Assembly (NCBI RefSeq): GCF_029867415.1
Contig: NC_081184.1
Span: 78,342,364 to 78,406,363 of the forward strand
Source: Vicia villosa
Lineage: Eukaryota > Streptophyta > Magnoliopsida > Fabales > Fabaceae
DNA: 64,000 bases
Direction: 5' to 3'
The first letter of the stretch is position 1. Every line of letters starts with the position of its first letter. This document shows positions 48,553 through 58,512 of the stretch, piece after piece. The notes below the pieces were generated by a model. The model had not been told where the DNA came from. It did not search any database and saw nothing but the letters and a program-made list of their open reading frames with translations. The position numbers and the translations under genes are program-made.

Positions 48553-51500
48553 TTTGCAGGAAAAGTGTCTTGACATTGCCGAAAGGTTGTGGTTCCTTGA
48601 TAGCGGATGTTCAAGACACATGACGGGAGACCTATCTCTTTTCGTTGAGTTTCAAGCAAAGAAAAAGGGGTATGTCACCTATGGAGATAACAATCGGGGA
48701 GCCATACTTGGTAAAGTAAGTGTAGGTAACCCTTCTACCACTACTATAACTGATGTGCTGCTAGTAGAAGGTCTTAAACATAATCTTTTAAGTATAAGTC
48801 AATTGTGTGACAAAGATTTTAAAGTAATGTTTACAAATTCTGGCTGCACAATAGAACATACTAAGAAAAGAGACATTATGTTTAAGGGCTTAAGAGTAAA
48901 CAACATCTACATGCTAAACTTGGATGATGTATCTAAGTCTAGTACCAAGTGTCTAATTGCTCTAGGCGAAGACTCATGGCTTTGGCATAGACGTCTCGCC
49001 CACATAAATTTTGACTTACTTAATAAAGTTGTCTCAAAAGATTTAGTAATCGGCTTACCTAAAATGAAGTTTTCAAAAGATCATCTATGTGATGCTTGTC
49101 AAAAGGGAAAGCAAACAAAAATCTCTTTTAAATCAAAGAACGTGGTTTCAACATCACGCCCTCTTGAACTACTTCTCATGGATCTCTTTGGCCCTTCAAG
49201 GACTAAAAGCATAGGTGGAAACACCTATGGTTTTGTCATTGTCGATGATTACTCTAGATTTTGTTGGACAATCTTTTTACCTAGTAAGGATCAAACTTTT
49301 CCAGCTTTCACACAATTTGCAAGATTATGTCAAAACAAAATGAACAACAAAATAGTTGCAATTCGAAGTGATCACGGTGGAGAGTTTGAAAACATTCTTT
49401 TTGAAAAATACTGTGATAAACATGGAATTGAGCATAACTTTTCAGCTCCTAGAACACCTCAACAAAACGGAGTAGTTGAACGTAAAAATCGGGTTCTAGA
49501 GGAGCTGGCAAGAACAATGCTGAATGAGGGTAATCTACCAAAGTATTTCTGGGCTGACGCGATTAGTACCTCATGTTATGTTTTGAATAGGATAATAATA
49601 CGTCCTATACTGAACAAAACTCCCTATGAATTACTAAAAGGTAGAAAACCAAATGTATCTCATCTCCATGTATTCGGTTGCAAGTGTTTTGTCTTGAACA
49701 ATGGTAAGGATAATCTTGGTAAATTCGATGCTAAAGCTGATGAGGGCATATTTCTTGGTTACTCACAATCTAGCAAAGCATATCGGGTATATAATAAGAG
49801 ATTACTTATAGTAGAAGAGTCAGTACACGTGTCTTTTGATGAATCTTATACAAAATATGTCGAGAAAGGTCTTTCGTTTAATGGTGCAGGTCCATCCACT
49901 GAAGACATTGTCAAGGATAAGGAAGACGAGAATGAAAGTATTGTAAAGAAAGATGCTGAGAGAGAGAAAGATGAGTCTCACGATGAAAATGAAAAAGAAA
50001 GCATCTCAAACAATGAAGAACTTCCCAAGGCCTGGACAAATGTGAAAGACCATCCAATTGACAATATAATAGGAGACATCTCAAGGGGCGTTACAACACG
50101 CTCAAAGATAAGTAACTTCTGTCATCATTTTGCTTTTGTTTCACAAGTTGAGCCGAAAAACGCTAAGGATGCATTACTTGATGAGCATTGGCTAATGGCC
50201 ATGCAAGAAGAATTAAACCAATTTAAACGGAATGATGTTTGGGACTTAGTCCCTCATCCGGGAGATCATCAAGTAATAGGCACTAGATGGGTTTTTCGTA
50301 ACAAACTTGATGAAAACGGCGTTATTACTAGAAACAAAGCTAGATTAGTTGCCCAAGGTTATAATCAAGAGGAAGGTATTGATTATGAAGAGACATACGC
50401 TCCTGTAGCACGTCTCGAAGCTATTCGTCTCTTACTTGCTTATGCTTGTTCTAAAGACTTCAAACTATTCCAAATGGATGTTAAAAGTGCCTTTCTAAAT
50501 GGCTATATAAATGAAGAAGTCTATGTTGCTCAGCCACCCGGCTTTGAGAATTACTTGTATCCAACTCATGTCTATAAGCTGAAACGTGCTCTATACGGTC
50601 TTAAACAAGCCCCTCGGGCTTGGTACGAACGTTTGAGCAAATTTCTCCTTAGTCAAGGGTACTCTAGGGGTAAAGTTGACACTACTCTCTTTATTAAAAG
50701 AAAAGATAAAGATATTCTCTTAGTCCAAATTTATGTAGATGATATTATATTTGGGTCGACTAATGCAAAACTTGTCAAAGATTTTTCTAAGCTTATGCAG
50801 AGTGAATTTGAGATGAGTCTCATGGGTGAGCTAAATTTCTTCCTTGGCCTACAAATCAAGCAACTCAGTCATGGAACGTTTGTGAATCAAACCAAATACT
50901 GTACGGAGCTGCTCAAAAGATTTGGAATGTGTGAAGCAAAGGAAATTGACACACCTATGGCAACAAATACTAATCTAGACAAAGATGAGAAAGGTAAAGA
51001 GGTTGACGTGAAATTATACCGAGGTATGATAGGTTCACTATTGTATCTTACTGCCTCAAGACCAGACATTATGTTTAGTGTGTGTATGTGTGCAAGATAT
51101 CAATCTTGTCCAAAAGAATCTCACTTAAAAGCTAACAAGAGAATTCTGCGATACTTACGTGGAACTACTACATATGGCCTATGGTATCCAAAGGGAAATG
51201 AGTGCCATTTGGTAGGATTCTTCGATTCAGATTTTGCTGGCTGCAAATCCGATAGAAAAAGCACCAGTGGAACATGTCATCTATTCTCAAATTCATTGAT
51301 AAGTTGGCATAGCAAGAAATAAGTATCGGTTGCATTATCTACTGCTGAGGCAGAATATGTAGCTGCTGGAAGCTGCTGTGCACAAATATTATGGCTCAAG
51401 CAACAACTTCTTGACTTTGGTATTAAGCTTGATCGCATACCTATCATGTGCGACAACACAAGTGCCATAAACTTGAGTAAAAATTCTGTCTTACACTCAC

Positions 51501-51685
51501 GTACCAAGCATATTGAAATAAGACATCACTTTCTACGAGATCATGTAGAGAAAGGAGACGTTACATTTGAACATGTAGAAAGCAAGAAGCAACTAGCTGA
51601 CATCTTCACCAAACCTCTAGCAACGGAGCAATACTTCAACATTCGTAGGGAATTAGGGATACTCGATATCTCTAATTTGGGCTAA
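48553..51685 (+). pseudogene. Copia Pol, composite unit 1: protease, integrase, RT, RNase H with one late stop
   Basis: This is the most complete pol in the window. The protease motif [11 protein letters not shown] is near 48596. The integrase has the zinc finger (HRRLAHIN and CDACQKGK, 48985-49110), D at LMDLFGPS (49176), D at [11 protein letters not shown] (49362) and E at [16 protein letters not shown] (49458). RT has [20 protein letters not shown] (near 50467) and YVDDIIFGS (near 50731). RNase H is cut by TAA at 51320-51322, where element 1 has CAA; the same phase then continues to 51685. One C-to-T change would explain the break. The frame is open from about 48527 and the true start is unknown. 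Confidence 0.9.
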
Positions 51686-52237
51686 TTACGTTTGTTCTCT
51701 CTTAATATTATTCCTTTACTTTATATATATATTTTTCTGCTAACATTTCTCTTAGCGTAAAGGTAGTTCATCATCAAGCCAGGCGTCATTCCACATTGAC
51801 TAAAGGCTGCCACTAAAGTTGACACCTACATATTGAGAAAGCGGTAACGTAATTGTTGTTCACTTCCAAAAATATTATTGATACTATAATATGCTATCAA
51901 TTAACATGCTTATAGTGACTTCATGCATATATCGCTCTTGCTCATATATGTGTCTCATCTTTAATAAACCTTTAAACATATTTGGCTCTCATGCTATCAC
52001 TATCTACCTTTTCTTTTCTATACTATGCATGCTAGCATTTTATCTATGTTTCTCTCGTTACTCTCCTCTTCTGTTTTTCTTGTATCTCTTTTGATGTTGT
52101 CAAAGGGGGAGATAGATAGATGCTGAGTGTACGGGGGAGCTCAGCTGAGTAAATAAATGCTGAGTGTACGGGGGAGCTTTTACCACTTATTGCCAAAGCT
52201 TCTACTACCGGTTTGCCATCATCAAAAAGGGGGAGTA
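51686..52237 (+). other. 3' untranslated region of composite unit 1 with repeated purine tracts
   Basis: There is no coding region. GGGGGAG tracts recur near 52105, 52133, 52171 and at 52229-52235, the last (AAAAAGGGGGAGTA) next to the LTR being the likely polypurine tract. It is longer than in element 1 by an extra segment near 51810-51835 and 51945-51985. Confidence 0.75.
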
Positions 52238-53785
52238 TGTGAATACAAGATCACACTCACAAAGATGTTTTTGATTCATGGCAAACTCAACAAGCATACA
52301 AGCAATAATGCACAAGCAGAAGAACTCAAAAGAAAAGCAAGCATTGGTTACTTATAACAGAGCAGGTCGACCTACTATGCATATAGGTCGACTCAACACA
52401 AACAAAACAAGAAAAATGCAGAAAAGCAGTAGCTAGGTCGACCTACTGTCAATCCAGGTCGACCTAAAATGGAGAAAATCTCATACACTTCTGTTAGGTC
52501 GACCCACACATCAACTAGGTCGACCTAATCTGAGAAAAATTCCCCACAACGCATTTGAAGTAGATTCTGGTCGACCTACTCCTTTACCAGGTCGACCTAA
52601 CTGGGAACAAATAACATCCAAAGGATATGCAGCTCTGTTAGGTCGACCTAAGCACCACAAGAGGTCGACCTATCTGATCAAAAAGGATAAGCAACTCTGT
52701 TAGGTCGACCTAAGCATCACAAGAGGTCGACCTATCTGATCAAAATGCCAGGATTTTTGGTTTTCTCTGCATCAACTGAAAAGCACCCATATATATTATC
52801 AAATGTTCATTATTGAAATCAACACCAACGACTGAAAGATACACAAAGGCTTCTCATCTTCGTTCTTCGTCATCTCCAACACAATTACACATAATCATTC
52901 TTGCGTTGAGGGTTAGTGATCGAGTTCGATAACGTCCATGGAACGGAATTGAAGATTCCTAGTGGGTGAAGATTTGTGGGGTTTTTGGTGAATAAAATCT
53001 GCGGGTTTTGTCCTCCAAGATAGGTGTTTCTTGGGGGTTTTTATCAAGAGGTTTCATCGAGGATCCATCTGAGTGTGAAGATTGAAGAATAAGGGTTCAA
53101 GGCAATTCAAGACACTGCAGAAAAGGGATTAAGTGAAGCTCTTGGATAACCTTGATCTGACTCAAGATTAAGGGGGAAGAAGATTCAAAGGATCGACATA
53201 ATTGGTTTATGGTTTATCGCTTTGTTATCTTCTTTGTATATACTACTTTCAACATTAATGAAAGATTTCCCAATTTCAGTTTGGAATTGGGGGCAGACGT
53301 AGTCGTAGCGAGGACGATCGATGAACTGCCTAAACAAATATCGTGTTCTTGTCGCTTTTACTTTTTCATTTACGTTCTGTTCATATTTGGTTATAATAGC
53401 AAATTGATCAACGATTCGAGTGTTAAGATTGTGAATTAAGGACTTATATAAACATCACAATCCATCACACATTGAACTACCATCAATTTGATCATTATCA
53501 CCAAGTGTTTGTGTTTTTGCTTCTTTCACCATTACTGCATTGCAAACGTCGTTCATCATATAAGAAGTTAATTGATTTTCAATAGAGCGACGTATTGATT
53601 CTATAGTGCATTCTCTTATCGTTTATCTCAAGCTGGTTAGTGGTTTTAACACATACAATCGTTTCAATAGTGGTTCGGAATAGACGCGAGTCGACTCAGA
53701 ATCACTTCCGCTCAAAGTTCAATTAATTCTGCAAAACTGTGTAAGATCTATTCACCCCCCCCCTCTAGATCCTAAGGCCAGCGTC
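52238..53785 (+). repeat. Composite copia, middle LTR
   Basis: 1548 bp with the same ends as the first LTR. It serves as 3' LTR of the full unit and 5' LTR of the truncated one, since a primer site follows at 53793. Confidence 0.95.
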
Positions 53786-53845
53786 TAACAAGTGGCATCA
53801 AGAGCTCTGGTTTATTCCGTGCTACGTGAAACACTTATTGGAAAG

Positions 53846-55585
53846 ATGGCTTCCGGACCTAAAGGGGCTCACAATAGAGCTCCAGTTTTCAACGGTGAAA
53901 ACTATGGCTATTGGAAGGATTGTATGTGTGTCCACATCAATGCAATTGATAGGAACATCTGGACAGCTATTGTCAATGGTCCCTTTCAGATCACCATGAC
54001 AAATGCAGCTGGTGCAGTTGTTCCAAAACCAGAAAATACTTGGGATGCTGAAGATGAAAAGAGATATGCATACGATTGGAAAGCGAGAAACATTCTAATC
54101 TCAGCTCTAGGAGTTGATGAATACTATCGCGTTTCCCATTGTAGATCCGCTAAAGCTATGTGGGACACATTTCAAGTTGCCCACGAGGGAACGGATGATG
54201 TCAAACTAGCTAGGATCAATACGTTAACTCAAGAGTTCGAACTCTTCCACATGGAAGATGGTGAATCCATCGAAAACATGCAGAAGAGATTCGTTCACCT
54301 GAAAAATCGGTTAAATTCTCTTGATAGACCTGTTTCCAATGCAGTTGCTACTAACAAAATCTTAAGATGCTTGAACAGGGAATGGCAACCCAAGGTTACA
54401 GCTATAAAGGAAGCAAATGATCTAAACACCTTAGACATTACCACTCTCTTTGGTAAACTAGAGGAACATGAACAACACCTTAAATGCCTTGACATGCATG
54501 AGAAAAGGGCAAAGAAAGAAAAGAACATGGAGAAAGAGGTAGAGAAGAAGTCAATAGCTCTAAAAGCTTCAAGCTCCAAGACCTCAAGACAAGAGCTAAA
54601 GGATAGTGATACAAGTGATGACGAAGACTCCGATGATGAGGAAATGGGACTGTTTGTGCGAAGATGCAACAAATATCTAAAGAAAAATGAAGCAAACTAT
54701 TCTGACAAAGGCTTGATCAACTATAGAAAGCAATCAAACAAGTTCAAACAAGATGACGACAACAAAGGAAAAATCAAAGGCCTTTGCTTCAATTGTGGTA
54801 AAGCCGGTCACTACAAACCGGATTGTCCATACCTTAAGAAAGAAAAAGAGAAGAACCAAAGCAAAGGTCATAACAAATCTAAAAGAGCCTACATAGCATG
54901 GGAAAGTGATTCATCTAGTGAAAGCTCATCAAGCGATGAAGAAGAATCAGCAAACCTATGTTTCATGGCTCATCAACACAAGAAAAAGAAAGCTATAAGT
55001 CATCTTAAACCTGAACTCGTAGATAAGGTATCTCATTCTCAACTAAAACTTGCTTTTGAAGAATTACATAGAGATGCAATTAAAGCTTTCAAACTTTTGG
55101 CCTCAAATAAGAAAATATTTTCATATCTTGAATCAAAAGTTGAGAAAACCGAAAAGGATATGGAAGCTTTAAAACAATCTATGCTAGACATTCAAAAGGA
55201 TAAAGTTGAAATAGATCCTACATCATGGTTTGATTGTGAGACATGTCACATTTGGCAAAAAGAAGTAAGAGATCTAAAAGCCAAGTTAGACAAGGCTCTA
55301 CAACCAAAAGTGACTTCTGCGGTTGATCCAAATAAGTTCAAAAGATCGTATACTCCTTTATATAGTAAATACACTTTTGTACCAAAAGTATCAACTAGCA
55401 AAACACCATATTCTCATCATATTACCTGTCATTATTGTTGCAAAAAGGGACATACCATTGAAAAATGCAAATTTAGGAGAATTTTAGTTCCTAAAGGAGT
55501 ATTTCAATGGTTGCCTAAGTGCAACACAATGTGTATTCACTACCAAGGACCCAATGAAAATTGGGGACCTCCCTCTCTAAATTAA
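53846..55585 (+). CDS. Copia Gag, composite unit 2
   Basis: 579 codons from the ATG at 53846, nearly identical to unit 1. Differences include a short patch near 54665-54705 (YSDK where unit 1 has HSDK, and CNKYLKKNE). Both zinc knuckles are kept. The gag stop and -1 pol overlap are as in unit 1 (TCTAAAT at 55576-55582). Confidence 0.9.
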   Translation: MASGPKGAHNRAPVFNGENYGYWKDCMCVHINAIDRNIWTAIVNGPFQITMTNAAGAVVPKPENTWDAEDEKRYAYDWKARNILISALGVDEYYRVSHCRSAKAMWDTFQVAHEGTDDVKLARINTLTQEFELFHMEDGESIENMQKRFVHLKNRLNSLDRPVSNAVATNKILRCLNREWQPKVTAIKEANDLNTLDITTLFGKLEEHEQHLKCLDMHEKRAKKEKNMEKEVEKKSIALKASSSKTSRQELKDSDTSDDEDSDDEEMGLFVRRCNKYLKKNEANYSDKGLINYRKQSNKFKQDDDNKGKIKGLCFNCGKAGHYKPDCPYLKKEKEKNQSKGHNKSKRAYIAWESDSSSESSSSDEEESANLCFMAHQHKKKKAISHLKPELVDKVSHSQLKLAFEELHRDAIKAFKLLASNKKIFSYLESKVEKTEKDMEALKQSMLDIQKDKVEIDPTSWFDCETCHIWQKEVRDLKAKLDKALQPKVTSAVDPNKFKRSYTPLYSKYTFVPKVSTSKTPYSHHITCHYCCKKGHTIEKCKFRRILVPKGVFQWLPKCNTMCIHYQGPNENWGPPSLN

Positions 55586-55586
55586 T

Positions 55587-55790
55587 TTTGCAGGAAAAGT
55601 GTCTTGACATTGCCGAAAGGTTGTGGTTCCTTGATAGCGGATGTTCAAGACACATGACGGGAGACCTATCTCTTTTCGTTGAGTTTCAAGCAAAGAAAAA
55701 GGGGTATGTCACCTATGGAGATAACAATCGGGGAGCCATACTTGGTAAAGGAAGTGTAGGTAACCCTTCTATCACTACTATAACTGATGT
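55587..55790 (+). pseudogene. Copia Pol, composite unit 2, protease start only
   Basis: The protease motif [11 protein letters not shown] (near 55630) and the following about 50 residues match unit 1, up to ITDV at 55790. The sequence then changes abruptly to unrelated DNA. All of integrase, RT, RNase H and the 3' LTR is missing. Confidence 0.95.
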
Positions 55791-55826
55791 TAAAGTTAGG
55801 GATAGCTTACGTTAAAGTTAGGGATA
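55789..55826. repeat. Two 16-bp direct repeats at the deletion joint
   Basis: GTTAAAGTTAGGGATA lies at 55789-55804 and 55811-55826, 22 bp apart. The first GT is shared with the copia end. This looks like repair filler copied from the adjacent sequence. Confidence 0.8.
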
Positions 55827-56599
55827 AATGGCAAGTAACTATGTTCGGGACAAACTTGATCATTCAAAAATCCATAGCAAAGTATTCATCAACAGTAGGT
55901 CATCTTCTACGAAGCACGAATACAGCGCAACTTGGAGTGGAAGGGAAAGATAACGGTCGTCACGTTTCATCGTAGCCCTTTTTCCGAAAATTACCAATTT
56001 CCAACTTTGTAAATACTCCATGGAATCAAGCATTTGGCTGATTACCATTTCATAAATAATAATTTGAGCCTTGTGCCTTTCTTTGCAATCGAGTCTTTTT
56101 CAGTTTCTTAAAATGCGTTTTTAATTTAAAACAGTCATTTTCTTGAAACGAAATATTTTCATAAAATAAAAATTAATTTACTCGCAAAAAATAAAGGGGA
56201 AATTTTCTTTCTGAGGGTTACAAACAATAGGAAGAATGCAAACAGTTGCTCCGAGAACGGTTGAGACTCCGGAAACCAAGATTTCCCCATGAGGTCGCTT
56301 TGCGAACATCTCCCGACGACGGATCTTCACTTCAATTCATATCACTCACTTCGAACAGCGGGCAACTGATAACCAGGTATCCCCAATGGAGTGCAAATTA
56401 CAAGAAGAAGACATCTTCTGATCATCAACAAGATTCAAGTCGTATCATAGGATTTCACATCCGCGACAATTCTATTCACATTCACTTTGCATATTATAAC
56501 CATCATAATTGCATAGTTAGCATAGTCTAGTTAGGCTTTGATCATGTTGGTGCCCGAGTCACTAAGGCATATACTCGAGCTTTCCCTGCAAATTGTGAA
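55827..56599 (+). other. Ogre 3' region after the deletion joint
   Basis: About 770 bases without a recognised domain. A short frame runs to TAG at 55973-55975. It may be the Ogre pol tail or already 3' untranslated sequence; I could not match it to an integrase C-terminus. Confidence 0.5.
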
Positions 56600-57990
56600 A
56601 GAACTTTCTTCTTCATAATGACGATTCGTACGCAAGGATCTCCCAAGCAGGTCAACAAGGGGATCTCCCTCGAAGAGATAGTTTGTTCACTCTCAAGCAA
56701 AATCAACGTAGATATCTTCTTCAAATAAGATAGTCTGTCCACTTTTGGACGTTCACGACAGAGCGATAAGTGGCCATCTTCTCTAAGAATACAGGTTGGT
56801 ATGCTTTTGATTTCCCCGCAGAGTCAACGAACGGTAGTTTTCCTCGGGAAGATAGTTCGTCCTCATGGAATCAACAGGTGATCGTTTGTTGTTTTAATCC
56901 CAAAAAGTCAGTAAATGGCAGTCCCTTTCAGCAGGAGACAGTTTGCTCACTTTCTCCCAAGCGGAGATAACGGATGGCAGTCTTCTTCACGAAGACAGTT
57001 CGTTTCAGGATTTCCTTTGTTAAAGTCAGCAAATGGCAGTCTCTTTCAACAGAAGACAGTTTGCTCACTTTCTCCCAAGTGGAGATAACGGATGGCAGTC
57101 TTCTTCACGAAGACAGTTCGTTTCAGGATTTCCTTTGCAAAAGTCAGCAAATGGCAATCTCTTTCAGCAGAAGACAATTTGCTCACTTTCTCCCAAGTGG
57201 AGATAACGGATGGCAGTCTTCTTCACGAAGACAGTTCGTTTCAGGATTTCCTTTGCAAAAGTCGGCAAATGGCAGTCTCTTTCAGCAGAAGACAGTTTGC
57301 TCACTTTCTCCCAAGCGGAGATAATGGATGGCAGTCTTCTTCACGAAGACAATTCGTTTCAGGTTTATTTATTAAAGTTAAGCGAAAAGCAGTCTTTCTT
57401 TTCAATAGAAGACAATTCACTCACTTTTTCCGGCAGAGATAACGAATGGCAGCCTTCTTTACGGAGACAGTTCGTTTTGCTTAAAGATTCCTCAATAAGA
57501 GTCAGCAAATGGCAGTCCCTTTCAGCAGGAGACAGTTTGCTCACTTTCTCCCAAGCGGAGATAACGGATGGCAGTCTTCTTCACGAAGACAGTTCGTTTC
57601 AGGTTTCTTTATTAAAGTTGAGCGAATGGCGGTCTTTCTTTTCAACAGAAGACAATTCACTCACTTTTTCCAGCAGAGATAACGAATGGCAGCCTTCTTT
57701 ACGGAGACAGTCCGTTCTGCTTAAAGATTCCTCAACAAGAGTCAGCAAATGGCAGTCTCTTTCAGTAGAAGACAGTTTGCTCACTTATTTCCTAAACAAA
57801 GTCGACGAATGGCAGCCTTCTTCACGGAGACAGTTCATTTCGTTTAGGAATCTCCCCAGCGGATCGACAAATGATCCCTAGCGGAGTCAGTGAATGGCAG
57901 TCTTCGTCAAGAAGACAATTCAGGTTCCTCAGCATAAGTCGATGAATGGTGGTTTTCGTCCCGAAGACAGTTCATCCGCTTTCAAGCAAA
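56600..57990. repeat. Tandem hairpin repeat of the Ogre 3' untranslated region (118-bp units, 240-bp higher-order units)
   Basis: Units start at 56906, 57024, 57142 and 57260 (period 118), then at 57376, 57500, 57616 and 57740 (alternating 116 and 124, period 240). Each unit has two related halves of about 59 bp containing ATGGCAGTCT...GAAGACAGTT. In each half GTCTTC pairs with GAAGAC around a 5-base loop, or AGCAAA pairs with TTTGCT. Older decayed units lie at 56600-56880 and 57790-57990. Frames of over 100 codons through the array arise only from the repeat. Hypervariable tandem repeats in this place are known for Ogre-type elements and are the source of pea satellite PisTR-A. Confidence 0.9.
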
Positions 57991-58498
57991 GTCATTAGCC
58001 CCTCAAAAGGACGCAAGACCATATGACATTCCTTCAAAGACGTCAAGTTGGAAGGAAACATTTGAAGTTTCTTTACTGCCGTCAAATGGCATCTTACCTC
58101 CAAGTGCTGGTAAGAAGTTTGACGAGGAAACAAACCTTTGGAGAATTTCTCTTTATCTGAGATATTGTCCAAAATCACAACTTAGACCAGTTTCGAGATA
58201 CAGACATCCAAAACGAGGGGAGGTTGTTTACCTTTTTCTAAGTATCAACCCTTAGTTAAAGAAGATGGATTGCGCATTCTACATTGCCATCCATTCACCA
58301 GAATCCACATAACGTATTTCTACAGGAGTTTTTCTCCTCATCACCCACCAAGCGCGACAACGGGATCCAGTCATGCAAAGATTTTATCACTACAACATCT
58401 CAGGAGCGCCCAAAATTCGGGCATTCTTTGATATTTGAGTCTCTTTCACGCAGGAGAGATTGAGATATCAATCTCTCTCCCTCCGGATAAAAGAAACT
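57991..58498 (+). other. Ogre sequence between the tandem repeat and the 3' LTR
   Basis: About 500 bases with no supported gene or clear repeat. Confidence 0.6.
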
Positions 58499-58512
58499 CA
58501 AATAGGGGCATC
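58499..58512 (+). other. Ogre polypurine tract region
   Basis: AAATAGGGGCATC directly precedes the LTR start at 58513. It is shorter than most purine tracts but lies at the right place. Confidence 0.55.

Larger units (their letters stand above)
45202..55790 (+). mobile_element. Composite copia insertion: LTR, full internal region, LTR, truncated internal region
   Basis: The order is LTR 45202-46751, complete gag-pol 46812-51685, LTR 52238-53785, then a second gag and only the start of pol, ending at 55790 next to Ogre 3' sequence. There is no third LTR and no right target duplication (the left candidate is TGAAC, 45197-45201). The two LTRs differ at about nine positions by eye. This looks like a tandem unit sharing the middle LTR, followed by a deletion at the right edge that also removed the Ogre integrase. 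Confidence 0.9.

Noticed and set aside
56974..57881. Overlapping frames of 116 to 223 codons in the Ogre 3' region
   Set aside because: The same peptide recurs at 118-bp steps because the DNA is a tandem repeat with a period close to a multiple of three. There is no start context and no domain.
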